NCBI GenBank assembly: GCA_903896585.1
Contig: CAITYI010000221.1
Span: 1-36,261 of the forward strand
DNA length: 36,261 nucleotides
Direction of reading: 5' to 3'
Source of the DNA: an uncultured bacterium
GTDB lineage: Bacteria > Actinomycetota > Actinomycetes > S36-B12
Shown: positions 9,596 through 16,465 of the stretch, piece by piece
How the letters are laid out: the number at the start of each line of letters is the position of its first letter
Position numbering within the stretch: the stretch's first letter is position 1
Translations under genes and position numbers: made by a program
Notes under the pieces: generated by a model
The model's database searches: none
The model's input: the letters and a program-made list of their open reading frames with translations, nothing else
Told to the model about the DNA's origin: nothing

Positions 9596-9739
9596 TTAAG
9601 ACCAACTCCCCACGACAAGTGAGAGAAGATAAAAAGAGGCGCCCGTAGATATTCCTGCGGCGATCACACCAATTCCGGTTCGCACACCACTTGAAACGTG
9701 CCAGTGTCGTTGGTCGAAATATTGAGTCAGAGTTGTCAT
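9596..9739 (-). CDS. Small membrane protein between mraZ and rsmH (47 aa)
   Basis: This short frame starts at ATG 9739 and ends with TAA at 9598-9596, 4 nt before the rsmH ATG. It encodes 47 residues: a polar N-terminus of about 20 residues with several aromatic and basic residues, then one hydrophobic segment (about residues 22-44) ending in a Gly-Ser-Trp-Ser tail. The layout predicts a single-pass protein with the N-terminus in the cytoplasm. Support comes from the tight junction to rsmH, the single clean membrane segment and a purine-rich leader with GAGGGA somewhat far upstream. I recognise no family. Its place suggests a role in, or coupling to, division-cluster expression, but that is inference. 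It may be a chance frame. Confidence 0.55.
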   Translation of the reverse strand: MTTLTQYFDQRHWHVSSGVRTGIGVIAAGISTGASFYLLSLVVGSWS

Positions 9740-10040
9740 TTTCTTGTCTTTCCCTCGTGGAACACGATTCGCGGTCGGGTTCAGTTCATAGAGTTAACTG
9801 TTTCTTGTTTTCTCGTTTTTACTTTTCTCGTTTCTTACTTTTCTCGATCTTTATTTTTTTCGATCTTTACTTTTCTCGATCTTTACTTTTCTCGAGACTT
9901 CTAGTGCATCTCAATCAGGTCCCCACCCGCCTTGAAGTATCTGTTCTGGCCTCGGGGAAGTGAGGTCAGAATGCGAAGCGGGCAAAGGCCTGATGGAGTC
10001 ACTCAGACAGTGTCAGCGAGTTCCAGTTGGCGAATTTCAG
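9740..10040 (-). other. 301-nt untranslated spacer between mraZ and the small ORF
   Basis: No convincing gene. It holds the 15/16-bp tandem repeat array listed separately. On the transcribed (minus) strand the array carries a GTAA in most units, and because 16 is not a multiple of three, stops occur in all three frames; it cannot be coding in that direction. I see no clear terminator or promoter, so this is probably a long internal leader within the dcw transcript. Confidence 0.7.
9799..9892. repeat. Six tandem 15/16-bp repeats inside the dcw operon
   Basis: Units at 9799-9813, 9814-9828, 9829-9844, 9845-9860, 9861-9876 and 9877-9892. The last two are identical (plus strand CGATCTTTACTTTTCT) and the earlier ones are progressively diverged. 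On the mRNA strand the array is purine-rich with a regularly spaced GATCGAGAAAAG core. It is noncoding on the operon strand. Confidence 0.9.
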
Positions 10041-10472
10041 TTAGAGAATTCCAGGAATTACCTCCTCGCTAAGGTCGGAAAAGTTGTCTTCTTGGCCCGC
10101 TAAGTACTGCTCCCAGGCACCTGAGTTCCATATTTCAAGAGTCGTGCCGTTTCCTACAACGATCACCTCACGGTCTAGTCCCGCGTATTCACGTAATGCA
10201 GCAGGAACCATGACCCGCCCTTGGCGATCTGGGATTTCGTCCGTTGCACCAGAGAAAAGCACCCGCAGATACGCCCGAACCGCTGAATCGGACCGGGAGG
10301 CAACGCTTAATCGCTCTGCATATTCGGCGAATTCAGCTGCTGGCCACACCACAATCGAACGTTCCTGACCCTTGGTGAAAACCAATCCGGCCGCTAAACC
10401 CTCCCGGAATTTCGCGGGCAGGACCATGCGGCCCTTGTCATCAAGGCGCGGTGAGTGAGTGCCAAGGAACAT
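10041..10472 (-). CDS. mraZ: MraZ, transcriptional regulator of the dcw cluster
   Basis: AbrB-fold DNA-binding protein, first gene of the dcw operon, that in E. coli represses its own promoter. The 143-residue product has two SpoVT-AbrB half-domains: LDDKGRMVLPAKFRE near the N-terminus and PDRQGRVMVPAALREYAGLDREVIVVG in the second half. Both carry the DxxGR signature. The ATG at 10472 is preceded by a strong ribosome binding site, GGAGGGG, about 8 nt upstream. The predicted operator lies directly upstream, so autoregulation is expected. Confidence 0.96.
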   Translation of the reverse strand: MFLGTHSPRLDDKGRMVLPAKFREGLAAGLVFTKGQERSIVVWPAAEFAEYAERLSVASRSDSAVRAYLRVLFSGATDEIPDRQGRVMVPAALREYAGLDREVIVVGNGTTLEIWNSGAWEQYLAGQEDNFSDLSEEVIPGIL

Positions 10473-10514
10473 CTGTCACTCCCCTCCTTCACACCCCATA
10501 AGTCACATTGGTTT

Positions 10515-10559
10515 CTCCAAGTGACACCACAATACTCCATTTTCCTCCATCGTCAACCA
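10515..10559 (-). promoter_or_regulatory. dcw promoter with five phased MraZ boxes
   Basis: On the minus strand five TGG boxes occur with an exact 10-bp period: TGGTT (10559-10555), TGGAG (10549-10545), TGGAG (10539-10535), TGGTG (10529-10525) and TGGAG (10519-10515). E. coli MraZ binds TGGG-type direct repeats separated by 5 nt, the same spacing. A promoter is embedded: -35 TTGACG (10556-10551), 16-nt spacer, -10 TATTGT (10534-10529). Bound MraZ would cover both promoter elements. The leader to the mraZ ATG is about 50 nt. Confidence 0.8.
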
Positions 10560-10608
10560 TTTGATCACCTTTTTTTACCTGAGTCCTCCACCGCCCTCAT
10601 TCCAGGTT

Positions 10609-10632
10609 CTAGGTGACCGAGTCACCTAGAGT
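10609..10632 (+). promoter_or_regulatory. Palindrome plus -10 box upstream of the DUF3048 gene
   Basis: Arms CTAGGTGAC (10609-10617) and GTCACCTAG (10621-10629) form a perfect inverted repeat around a CGA centre. A candidate -10, TAGAGT (10627-10632), overlaps the right arm and sits 6 nt before the GTG start, as expected for a leaderless mRNA. The arrangement looks like a dimeric repressor operator placed on the promoter. The regulator is unknown. Confidence 0.6.
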
Positions 10633-10638
10633 GAGCAG

Positions 10639-11769
10639 GTGCTCACCCGCCCAAAATTGATCGCGAGTACTGCCTGCTTGGTTATGGCCCTCACCATGGC
10701 TAGCGGATGCACCACTAGTTCGACTCCCCAAGAGGGGGAACCCAGCCCGGCGGTGGCCGGCGAATCGGTCAGCGAACCGGTGACCCCTGGTTCAACCCCT
10801 AGCCCCACAGCCGTACCCACCCCAGAACCTTCAATGCCCCAATCCCCGCTGACCGGGCTAGGTCAGGAAAGTCCGCAGCCGGTTCTGGTGGTGAAACTCG
10901 ATAACACCCGGAATTCACAGCCCCACGCTGGGCTCAAGGACGCCGATGTCATTTACATCGAGGAGGTGGAATATGGGATCACTCGTCTAGCGGCAGTGTT
11001 CAGTTCAATCGTCCCCGAGAGAATCGGGCCCGTACGATCTGCCCGAATTACCGATCTTGATCTCTTAAGCCAATATGGCAGTCCTGGATTTGCTTTTTCG
11101 GGAGCGCAACAAAAACTATGGCCTGAGATTACCGATTCAGCACTCATTGATCTCTCGGCAAATAAGGCACCGTCTGACTACGAACGGGATCAAACTCGGC
11201 GGGCTCCGTATAACTACTTTTTCAATGGCAAATCTGCTCTCAAGACTCGCGATGACATTTCCGTCGACCGCGATATTGGATTCACGTTCTCGGAGGAAAT
11301 ACCGCCCAACGGGATTATCAACGAATCAGCTCATATTGAATGGAGCTACTCCAGCGCTAGGTTTGCCTACGACCCAATAAATATGAAATATGCAGTCAGA
11401 CTCAATGGTGAACGAGCAAAATCGGAAGAGGGTGATGGCCTTCAATGGGCAGACACCGTCGTTATCCAACTGGTGAAACAGCGGCCTTCTGCATATTTTG
11501 ATAGAGGAGGGGGCAACACTCCACACGCGGACACTATTGGGCAAGGCACAGCTGTAATCCTGAGAAATGGCATGTCATTTGTGGCGAATTGGTCACGTCC
11601 AGACGCAGACTCAGGCACAACCTTTATGAACGAGTTCGGAAATCCCATTCCGTTCAAACCCGGACAGACATGGATTGCCCTCTTTGACAAAACACGCGAC
11701 GTGAAACTCAAACCCCGAGATAAGCCTGAAGTGTCCGGTGTGATTGCACCTTCACCTAATTCTCCCTAG
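10639..11769 (+). CDS. DUF3048-family lipoprotein (YerB-like)
   Basis: Predicted exported lipoprotein of 376 residues. It has a lipoprotein signal peptide with basic residues at 4 and 6, a hydrophobic core, and a lipobox ending in Cys24 (MASGC). A Pro/Ser/Thr-rich linker to about residue 72 follows. The globular part contains PVLVVKLDNTRNSQPHAGL and the IGPVRSARITDLDL stretch, both characteristic of the DUF3048/YerB family, whose function is not established. The GTG at 10639 is chosen because it gives a complete signal peptide and has a -10 box at leaderless distance. It is divergent from mraZ. Its 3' end overlaps the convergent DUF3293 gene by 14 bp. Confidence 0.88.
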   Translation: MLTRPKLIASTACLVMALTMASGCTTSSTPQEGEPSPAVAGESVSEPVTPGSTPSPTAVPTPEPSMPQSPLTGLGQESPQPVLVVKLDNTRNSQPHAGLKDADVIYIEEVEYGITRLAAVFSSIVPERIGPVRSARITDLDLLSQYGSPGFAFSGAQQKLWPEITDSALIDLSANKAPSDYERDQTRRAPYNYFFNGKSALKTRDDISVDRDIGFTFSEEIPPNGIINESAHIEWSYSSARFAYDPINMKYAVRLNGERAKSEEGDGLQWADTVVIQLVKQRPSAYFDRGGGNTPHADTIGQGTAVILRNGMSFVANWSRPDADSGTTFMNEFGNPIPFKPGQTWIALFDKTRDVKLKPRDKPEVSGVIAPSPNSP

Positions 11770-12202
11770 GGGCATCCACGTCAACAACGTGCCGAGAACC
11801 ATCGGGCTGGTACAGAAAAACTGCAAACTGCCCGAAACCTCGAGCTAATGTGCATCCCAATTCCCTCCCCATTCCCCACGCCATGAATCCCGGTTCTCGA
11901 AAAGACCGGTCCCGTGAGAATCCGTCTGCTTCCCAAATTTCGAAATTTGTCCCACGCAGTTCCCGCAGCAATTTGGCATTTGCCCGTTCGTTAGCAGCAA
12001 GGGTGGGCCTTAGTTGACCTGGGTTCCATGCTGTAATCACAACTCCCCCCTGCTTTCGCTGGGTAACGAGGCCGAATAGTTCCTGCCAATCCGAGTCACT
12101 AGATCCAAGCGGTCGCGCCTCTACTAGCGCAGTTTCATAAATGCCATGAAGTTCTTGACGACTAGTGTCCACACGAGCGATAGGGACATCACTTTCACGC
12201 AC
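11756..12202 (-). CDS. DUF3293 domain protein
   Basis: Small cytoplasmic protein of 148 residues without signal or membrane segment. It matches the DUF3293 pattern: VVITAWNP (residues 54-61), then a NERANAKLLRELRG helix, a central EADG...REPGF stretch, and a C-terminal GFGQFAVFLY strand. The function of this family is unknown to me. The start is a GTG at 12202, with candidate -10 TAAAGT at 12214-12209 overlapping the stop codon of the upstream gene, so it may have its own leaderless transcript. The 3' end overlaps the DUF3048 gene. Confidence 0.75.
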   Translation of the reverse strand: MRESDVPIARVDTSRQELHGIYETALVEARPLGSSDSDWQELFGLVTQRKQGGVVITAWNPGQLRPTLAANERANAKLLRELRGTNFEIWEADGFSRDRSFREPGFMAWGMGRELGCTLARGFGQFAVFLYQPDGSRHVVDVDAPREN

Positions 12203-12208
12203 GGTTGG

Positions 12209-12214
12209 ACTTTA
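12209..12214 (-). promoter_or_regulatory. Candidate -10 box of the DUF3293 gene
   Basis: TAAAGT on the minus strand lies 6 nt upstream of the GTG at 12202, the spacing expected for leaderless transcription. It overlaps the TAA stop of the phosphopantetheinyl transferase gene. Confidence 0.4.
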
Positions 12215-12949
12215 CCCGTGAGTAGGAGTCGGATACTGCGGTGATGCCAATACACAAGTGAAATCGCCTCCCCCAATTGAACGCTTTAGCACCTCCGCGG
12301 TGTACGCAAAAGCATCTCCGCTCGTTGACAGATAAGAATCCGTGACCCTGAGCGACTCTCGGTATTCAGAAACTATCCATCGCTTTATTGAACCGGCCAA
12401 TCCCACTCGCTGAGCCTTGCCTGCCGCTTCCTTGGCACACAAAATATCAATGGCACTCCACCGCGGTATCAAATCGCATTCCTCCGCTGTCAAGGCGCGG
12501 AGTAGCCGACGGACATCGCGATGGGAACGTTCAATATCCACTCCAATCGGGTTCCAAGAGGCCACCCCTACTGCAACGGGTGAGGTGTGTGAAATGGAAA
12601 TAAATATTTGGGCTCCAGCTCCGATCCGAGTCCACTCGGGAGCTCCTGTGGGCCCATAGGAGATGTCCCCCGAATATTCGCCAGGCAGGCCTGAACACAG
12701 CTCCTGAACAGCGGCCCGCACACACGCTTTTCCTGCCGCAGACAGCTCCTCACGGGTTGGTCCCACTAGGCCAATCGCCATGAGGACCGTGTCTTCTGTC
12801 CGAGTCCACTGGGATGCTCCCTCGACCTTCTTCACGCGATCATTGTGGTGTATCCGTTCATGCCCATGCGCTGACATGGCGGAAATTGCTGCGTGACATA
12901 GTTGGTTACCAATTTCTACGGTTTCATGACAACATTTCGTGAACCACAT
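12212..12949 (-). CDS. Sfp-type 4'-phosphopantetheinyl transferase
   Basis: Transfers phosphopantetheine from CoA to carrier-protein serines. The family motifs are clear: FISISHTSPVAVGVAS (116-131), GVDIERS with metal ligands D138 and E140, and the LCAKEAAGKA motif (K173, E174). At about 245 residues it fits the Sfp/PPTase superfamily rather than the roughly 120-residue AcpS alone. The true start is uncertain: the first 45 residues do not resemble the family and no good ribosome site precedes the ATG at 12949. A start further downstream, for example at the ATG encoding residue 25 or 57, is possible. It is divergent from the helicase gene with a 19-bp gap. The carrier-protein substrate is not in the window. 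Confidence 0.85.
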   Translation of the reverse strand: MWFTKCCHETVEIGNQLCHAAISAMSAHGHERIHHNDRVKKVEGASQWTRTEDTVLMAIGLVGPTREELSAAGKACVRAAVQELCSGLPGEYSGDISYGPTGAPEWTRIGAGAQIFISISHTSPVAVGVASWNPIGVDIERSHRDVRRLLRALTAEECDLIPRWSAIDILCAKEAAGKAQRVGLAGSIKRWIVSEYRESLRVTDSYLSTSGDAFAYTAEVLKRSIGGGDFTCVLASPQYPTPTHG

Positions 12950-12968
12950 CTAGATACAGGAGTTTCCA

Positions 12969-15092
12969 GTGGGCGGCACGGTTGAACAGGAGCAAGAGTT
13001 CACCGACGACGCATATCTGCTCCTTCATGCCTTGCAAAGGTACCTTTCCGGACGGCTCAACACAATCCAGTCTGCTCCCTCCACCGGAACGGGGCAAGAT
13101 GATCTTGAGCGTGAGGCCCATGCGGATAATTTGCGATCACAAATTCGATCAGCCGAGGCAGCTGAAAGTCGCTTGTACTTCGGTCGTATTGATGGTGACG
13201 ATAACTCGATTCATCGGATCGGTCGCATCGGGCTACGCACCCCAGACGGTGAAATGGCTCTCATCGATTGGCGCGCACCCAACGCCGCTCCTTTTTACCA
13301 AGCAACAACTGCGGAGCGAATGAACACCACTTTGAGGCGGCGAATTTCCACGAAATTGATTGACCAGCGCAATACGGTCACCCATGTCGACGATGAATGG
13401 CTAAGGGAACCCGGAGAGGGAAGTTATCAAGCAGCTCAGGACTCGGTCACCGCACCACGCGGTGGTCGAATGGCAGATATTTTGGCCACCATTGCCGCTG
13501 ACCAGGATGCAATCATTCGGAGCCCACTTAATCAAGTCACCGTTGTTCAAGGCGGTCCGGGAACAGGTAAGACGGTAGTTGCCCTGCATCGTGCTGCATG
13601 GCTTCTCTACACATATCGAGAGCGCCTCGCCAAAGATGCAATTCTCATTATTGGCCCAAGTGCGGCATTCTTGCGATACATCGACCAAGTGCTCCCCAGT
13701 CTTGGCGAAACCGACATTGTCCTACTCACGCCGGGTCAACTTTTTCCGGGAGTCAGTGCGACTTTGGAGGACATTACTCCGGTCGCAGCCATCAAGGGCA
13801 AAGAAAACATGGCTCAGGTTATTGAACGTGCGGTAAACAATTGGACTGACATTCCCGACCAAGATGTAACAATAGAAACTGAATCGGGGATTTATTTACG
13901 CCTCACTCGATCACAAATTCGCGAAGCCTCTAAATCAATCAACAAACGCTCCTCCTATCACTCGAACCGAGAGATATTTCTCAAGAGGCTGCTCGATCAC
14001 ATGGCTCGAAATCTGGCACACGATCGTGGTGACGAGCAGCCGGATCAGGAAACTCGCGCTGATCTCACCGCGGACTTTATTGATGACCGGCACGTGCGGC
14101 GAGTTCTCAACCTAATGTGGATGCCCACTACTGCCGAGAAAGTGCTCACAAGACTTTACACTGACGCACGCTTCCTCAGTTTTTGTGCACAAGGGATTCT
14201 CTCCAACCTCGAAATCGCACTTCTTCAGCGCGAAAAACAGACCGGTCTCACTCCGTGGCATTGGACTATCGATGACATTCCCTTATTGGATGAATGCGCG
14301 GATCGACTAGGTGAATGGGTTAGACCAAAGGCGCGTACTTATGAAAATAGCGAGTACCGAGAACTGAATATTGGTGACATGCACCGCGGGCATCGGGAGT
14401 CCGGTGGAAACGCGTCAACAGTTGCCGAGAAAGCGTATCTTGACCGCGAATGGGTATATGGACATATTGTTGTTGATGAAGCACAGGAATTAAGTCAAAT
14501 GGCCTGGAGGTCAGTCGCTCGTAGGGCAGTTCGGAAGTCCCTGACCATTGTTGGTGATTTACAACAAAGTTCACACCCAGCTAGCGCTCGAAGTTGGGAT
14601 GTAGCTCTCGAATGGGCTTCAGACAAAGTCGTAATCCACACACTGACAGTTACCTATCGGATAACCACTGAAACTGTAGAAACAGCAGTTTCCCAACTAA
14701 TTGCCGCAGGCGGTACCGCCCCAGATCTTGTCTCAATTCGGCATGGGCAACCCACAACATCAATTGACCTTGCTCCCAGTGAATGGGTCGCATACATCCT
14801 TGACCAGGTGGCGAATCTTGATGGGCGTGCGTGCGTAATTCTTCCGGATCTCGAATTTGCTGAGTTAAAAACGATGTTTAGAAGTCCATCCAAACTCGAT
14901 TTTGGGTTTGGAGACACAGCGCTCGACTCAAGAATCGCTGTCCTGAGCGCAAAGGAAACAAAAGGACTTGAATTTGATGTCGTGTTTGTGTGCGACCCGG
15001 AAAAAATCCGTACTCAAGGAATAAGAGGATCGGACATATTTGTTGCATGCACACGTGCGACACACCGCTTGTATCTAATATCGTCAGATTGA
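12969..15092 (+). CDS. HelR/HelD-like superfamily 1 helicase (RNA polymerase-associated)
   Basis: UvrD-fold ATPase of 707 residues. It has an N-terminal helical region, the GRIGLRTPDGEMALIDWRAP stretch typical of HelD-type proteins, Walker A GGPGTGKT (195-202), Walker B VVDEAQ (about 499-504), then KETKGLEFDVVFV near residue 662 and VACTRATHRLYLI at the C-terminus. Known HelD/HelR proteins release stalled RNA polymerase from DNA, and actinobacterial HelR contributes to rifampicin tolerance. The GTG at 12969 has an AGGAG 6 nt upstream, which decides the start. Assignment to HelR rather than another UvrD-like helicase rests on length and the N-terminal motif. Confidence 0.8.
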   Translation: MGGTVEQEQEFTDDAYLLLHALQRYLSGRLNTIQSAPSTGTGQDDLEREAHADNLRSQIRSAEAAESRLYFGRIDGDDNSIHRIGRIGLRTPDGEMALIDWRAPNAAPFYQATTAERMNTTLRRRISTKLIDQRNTVTHVDDEWLREPGEGSYQAAQDSVTAPRGGRMADILATIAADQDAIIRSPLNQVTVVQGGPGTGKTVVALHRAAWLLYTYRERLAKDAILIIGPSAAFLRYIDQVLPSLGETDIVLLTPGQLFPGVSATLEDITPVAAIKGKENMAQVIERAVNNWTDIPDQDVTIETESGIYLRLTRSQIREASKSINKRSSYHSNREIFLKRLLDHMARNLAHDRGDEQPDQETRADLTADFIDDRHVRRVLNLMWMPTTAEKVLTRLYTDARFLSFCAQGILSNLEIALLQREKQTGLTPWHWTIDDIPLLDECADRLGEWVRPKARTYENSEYRELNIGDMHRGHRESGGNASTVAEKAYLDREWVYGHIVVDEAQELSQMAWRSVARRAVRKSLTIVGDLQQSSHPASARSWDVALEWASDKVVIHTLTVTYRITTETVETAVSQLIAAGGTAPDLVSIRHGQPTTSIDLAPSEWVAYILDQVANLDGRACVILPDLEFAELKTMFRSPSKLDFGFGDTALDSRIAVLSAKETKGLEFDVVFVCDPEKIRTQGIRGSDIFVACTRATHRLYLISSD

Positions 15093-15376
15093 TCCATCTT
15101 CCAAATTTCATCAGTTTACTTATTTCACTAAACATCTTTTTTCACACTGACAGCAATTACTACTAACTGTTTACACGTCAGTTCCCTTGATTGAATTATC
15201 AGACTCGACTCGCATAACCAGGGAGTCACCGCACCGCTTAGCATCGCTTTTGCTAAAGCACGAAAATTACACCTAGTCGCTGCTTTGAAAGTTGATGCCC
15301 TCAATTTATTGAGATTACGGTTTTCAGGGATATAAATTGACGGTTTAGTTTACCTTAGTTGAAACCATTATTGTGC
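15093..15376. other. Convergent intergenic spacer, AT-rich
   Basis: A 284-bp gap between two convergent genes. I see no coding frame. A palindrome with arms CTCAAT and ATTGAG (15300-15313) has too short a loop to be a good terminator hairpin, and no U-tract follows. No terminator can be called with confidence. Confidence 0.4.
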
Positions 15377-15916
15377 TTACGCATTGGTGTCCTGGTCTTC
15401 GACGGACACCAGTGGAGTCCAATCAAAAACTACCTGCGTTCGCAGTATTACATCCTGCACGGAATGGTTTTTTCTATTAACGATTGCCCAAGCCAAACCA
15501 ATGGGGAATATAACCGAGAGCAGAGAGCGGGCGGCTGATCTGCCAAGGCGAAGGGGCTGACCCGAATTAGCTTGAACTCTCAAGCCCATCAAGACATTTC
15601 CCAGAGACTTCCCACCCGTAGCCCAACTCCACGTCCAATAAGCCCACATCAGGAAATACCCGACAGCCAGCAACGGAATGCCACTCAGCTGGGGAATGTC
15701 ATAAAAGACACCCAAGACATAGCGCAATGCCACCCAAATTCCATATGCACCAGCTAGTAATACAGCAATGAGAGCCATGTCAATAAGTACCGAGATGAAT
15801 CGTGAGGTAAATCCAACCGTCTTCCCCTGAAAGGGGCGAGCGCGGTTAGGGATCACATTGAAATGAGCAACTTCGCCACTTTTGAAGTTAGCACGGAACT
15901 GCTTAAAACTTGTCAT
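15377..15916 (-). CDS. RDD-family membrane protein
   Basis: Integral membrane protein of 179 residues. It has a polar N-terminus of about 35 residues, then the RDD signature region TSRFISVLIDMALIAVLL, followed by three hydrophobic segments with the conserved GGKSLGNVLMGLRV stretch and a final basic LRTQVVFDW tail. RDD proteins are membrane proteins of mostly unknown function; some are linked to ion transport. Its ATG overlaps the stop of the upstream repeat protein as ATGA, so the two are translationally coupled. No terminator is seen downstream. Confidence 0.85.
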   Translation of the reverse strand: MTSFKQFRANFKSGEVAHFNVIPNRARPFQGKTVGFTSRFISVLIDMALIAVLLAGAYGIWVALRYVLGVFYDIPQLSGIPLLAVGYFLMWAYWTWSWATGGKSLGNVLMGLRVQANSGQPLRLGRSAARSLLSVIFPIGLAWAIVNRKNHSVQDVILRTQVVFDWTPLVSVEDQDTNA

Positions 15917-16431
15917 GATTGATCAACCTTGGTACTGACCTCCAAATCTTGTGTCTTATTTCGAAATAAGACTTTATCAACAACACTAGATATGAAGTTG
16001 TCCGTTTCTATCGCCTGAAATCGTAAAAGGCCCAAGATGTTATCGGCTACGCCTCCGGTACTTTCGCGGACTAGAGCTGGAAGGTCAATCTCTTCAATCA
16101 CATAATCGGCGATCTCCGCCATTGGAATTCGATCAAGTATTGGTTCAATATTGGCCCGGGCAACTATTGCATTTATGTCTACATGTTGAATAACAATTTC
16201 AGTAATATTCACGCGAGAGACAACCGCATTGACGGTAATTGGTACAACGGCATCTAGAAATGCATTTAGTGCACTCTTGGATACTTGAGAGGCAAGTTGA
16301 ACGCATGTCTCGGTGGAATAACGCGCCAACCCCAGAGCCCCTTCCACGGCGTTCACCGTGCCTGAAACAACCGGGTAGAGAGATCCCGCACTCAAGAACA
16401 AGGAGCCGTCAATCTCTATCTCTTCTTCCAT
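15913..16431 (-). CDS. Repeat-containing partner of the RDD protein
   Basis: A 172-residue protein without signal peptide or clear membrane helix. Its middle (about residues 65-125) has degenerate 10-12-residue repeats of the form (V/A)-(N/D)-I-x-x-I-(V/L)-x-(H/R)-(V/A), then VIEEIDLPALVRESTGG. Arrays of DLxAIVxRV-type repeats ending in an IDLPxLxRESTG-like segment occur with or fused to RDD proteins in other actinobacteria, so this looks like the same module as a separate gene. The 4-nt overlap with the RDD gene supports joint function. I do not know its biochemical role. Confidence 0.65.
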   Translation of the reverse strand: MEEEIEIDGSLFLSAGSLYPVVSGTVNAVEGALGLARYSTETCVQLASQVSKSALNAFLDAVVPITVNAVVSRVNITEIVIQHVDINAIVARANIEPILDRIPMAEIADYVIEEIDLPALVRESTGGVADNILGLLRFQAIETDNFISSVVDKVLFRNKTQDLEVSTKVDQS

Positions 16432-16453
16432 GAGGACATCATGCTCTAGGCGC

Positions 16454-16459
16454 TAGGAT
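16454..16459 (+). promoter_or_regulatory. Candidate leaderless -10 box of the lipase gene
   Basis: TAGGAT ends 6 nt before the ATG at 16466, within a 34-bp divergent gap. No ribosome binding site is present. Confidence 0.5.
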
Positions 16460-16465
16460 CCTGAC

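Noticed and set aside
9691..9963. Plus-strand frame of 90 codons across the mraZ-rsmH spacer, rich in Phe, Leu and Ser
   Set aside because: It is open only because the 16-bp repeat lacks stops on the plus strand, it runs antisense to the dcw operon, and its composition is that of translated repeat DNA.
15137..15160. Second possible RecA-NDp motif on the minus strand (TGTCAGTG)
   Set aside because: There is no TAnnnT at the required 8-nt spacing and no gene downstream in that direction apart from the 3' end of the helicase on the other strand.
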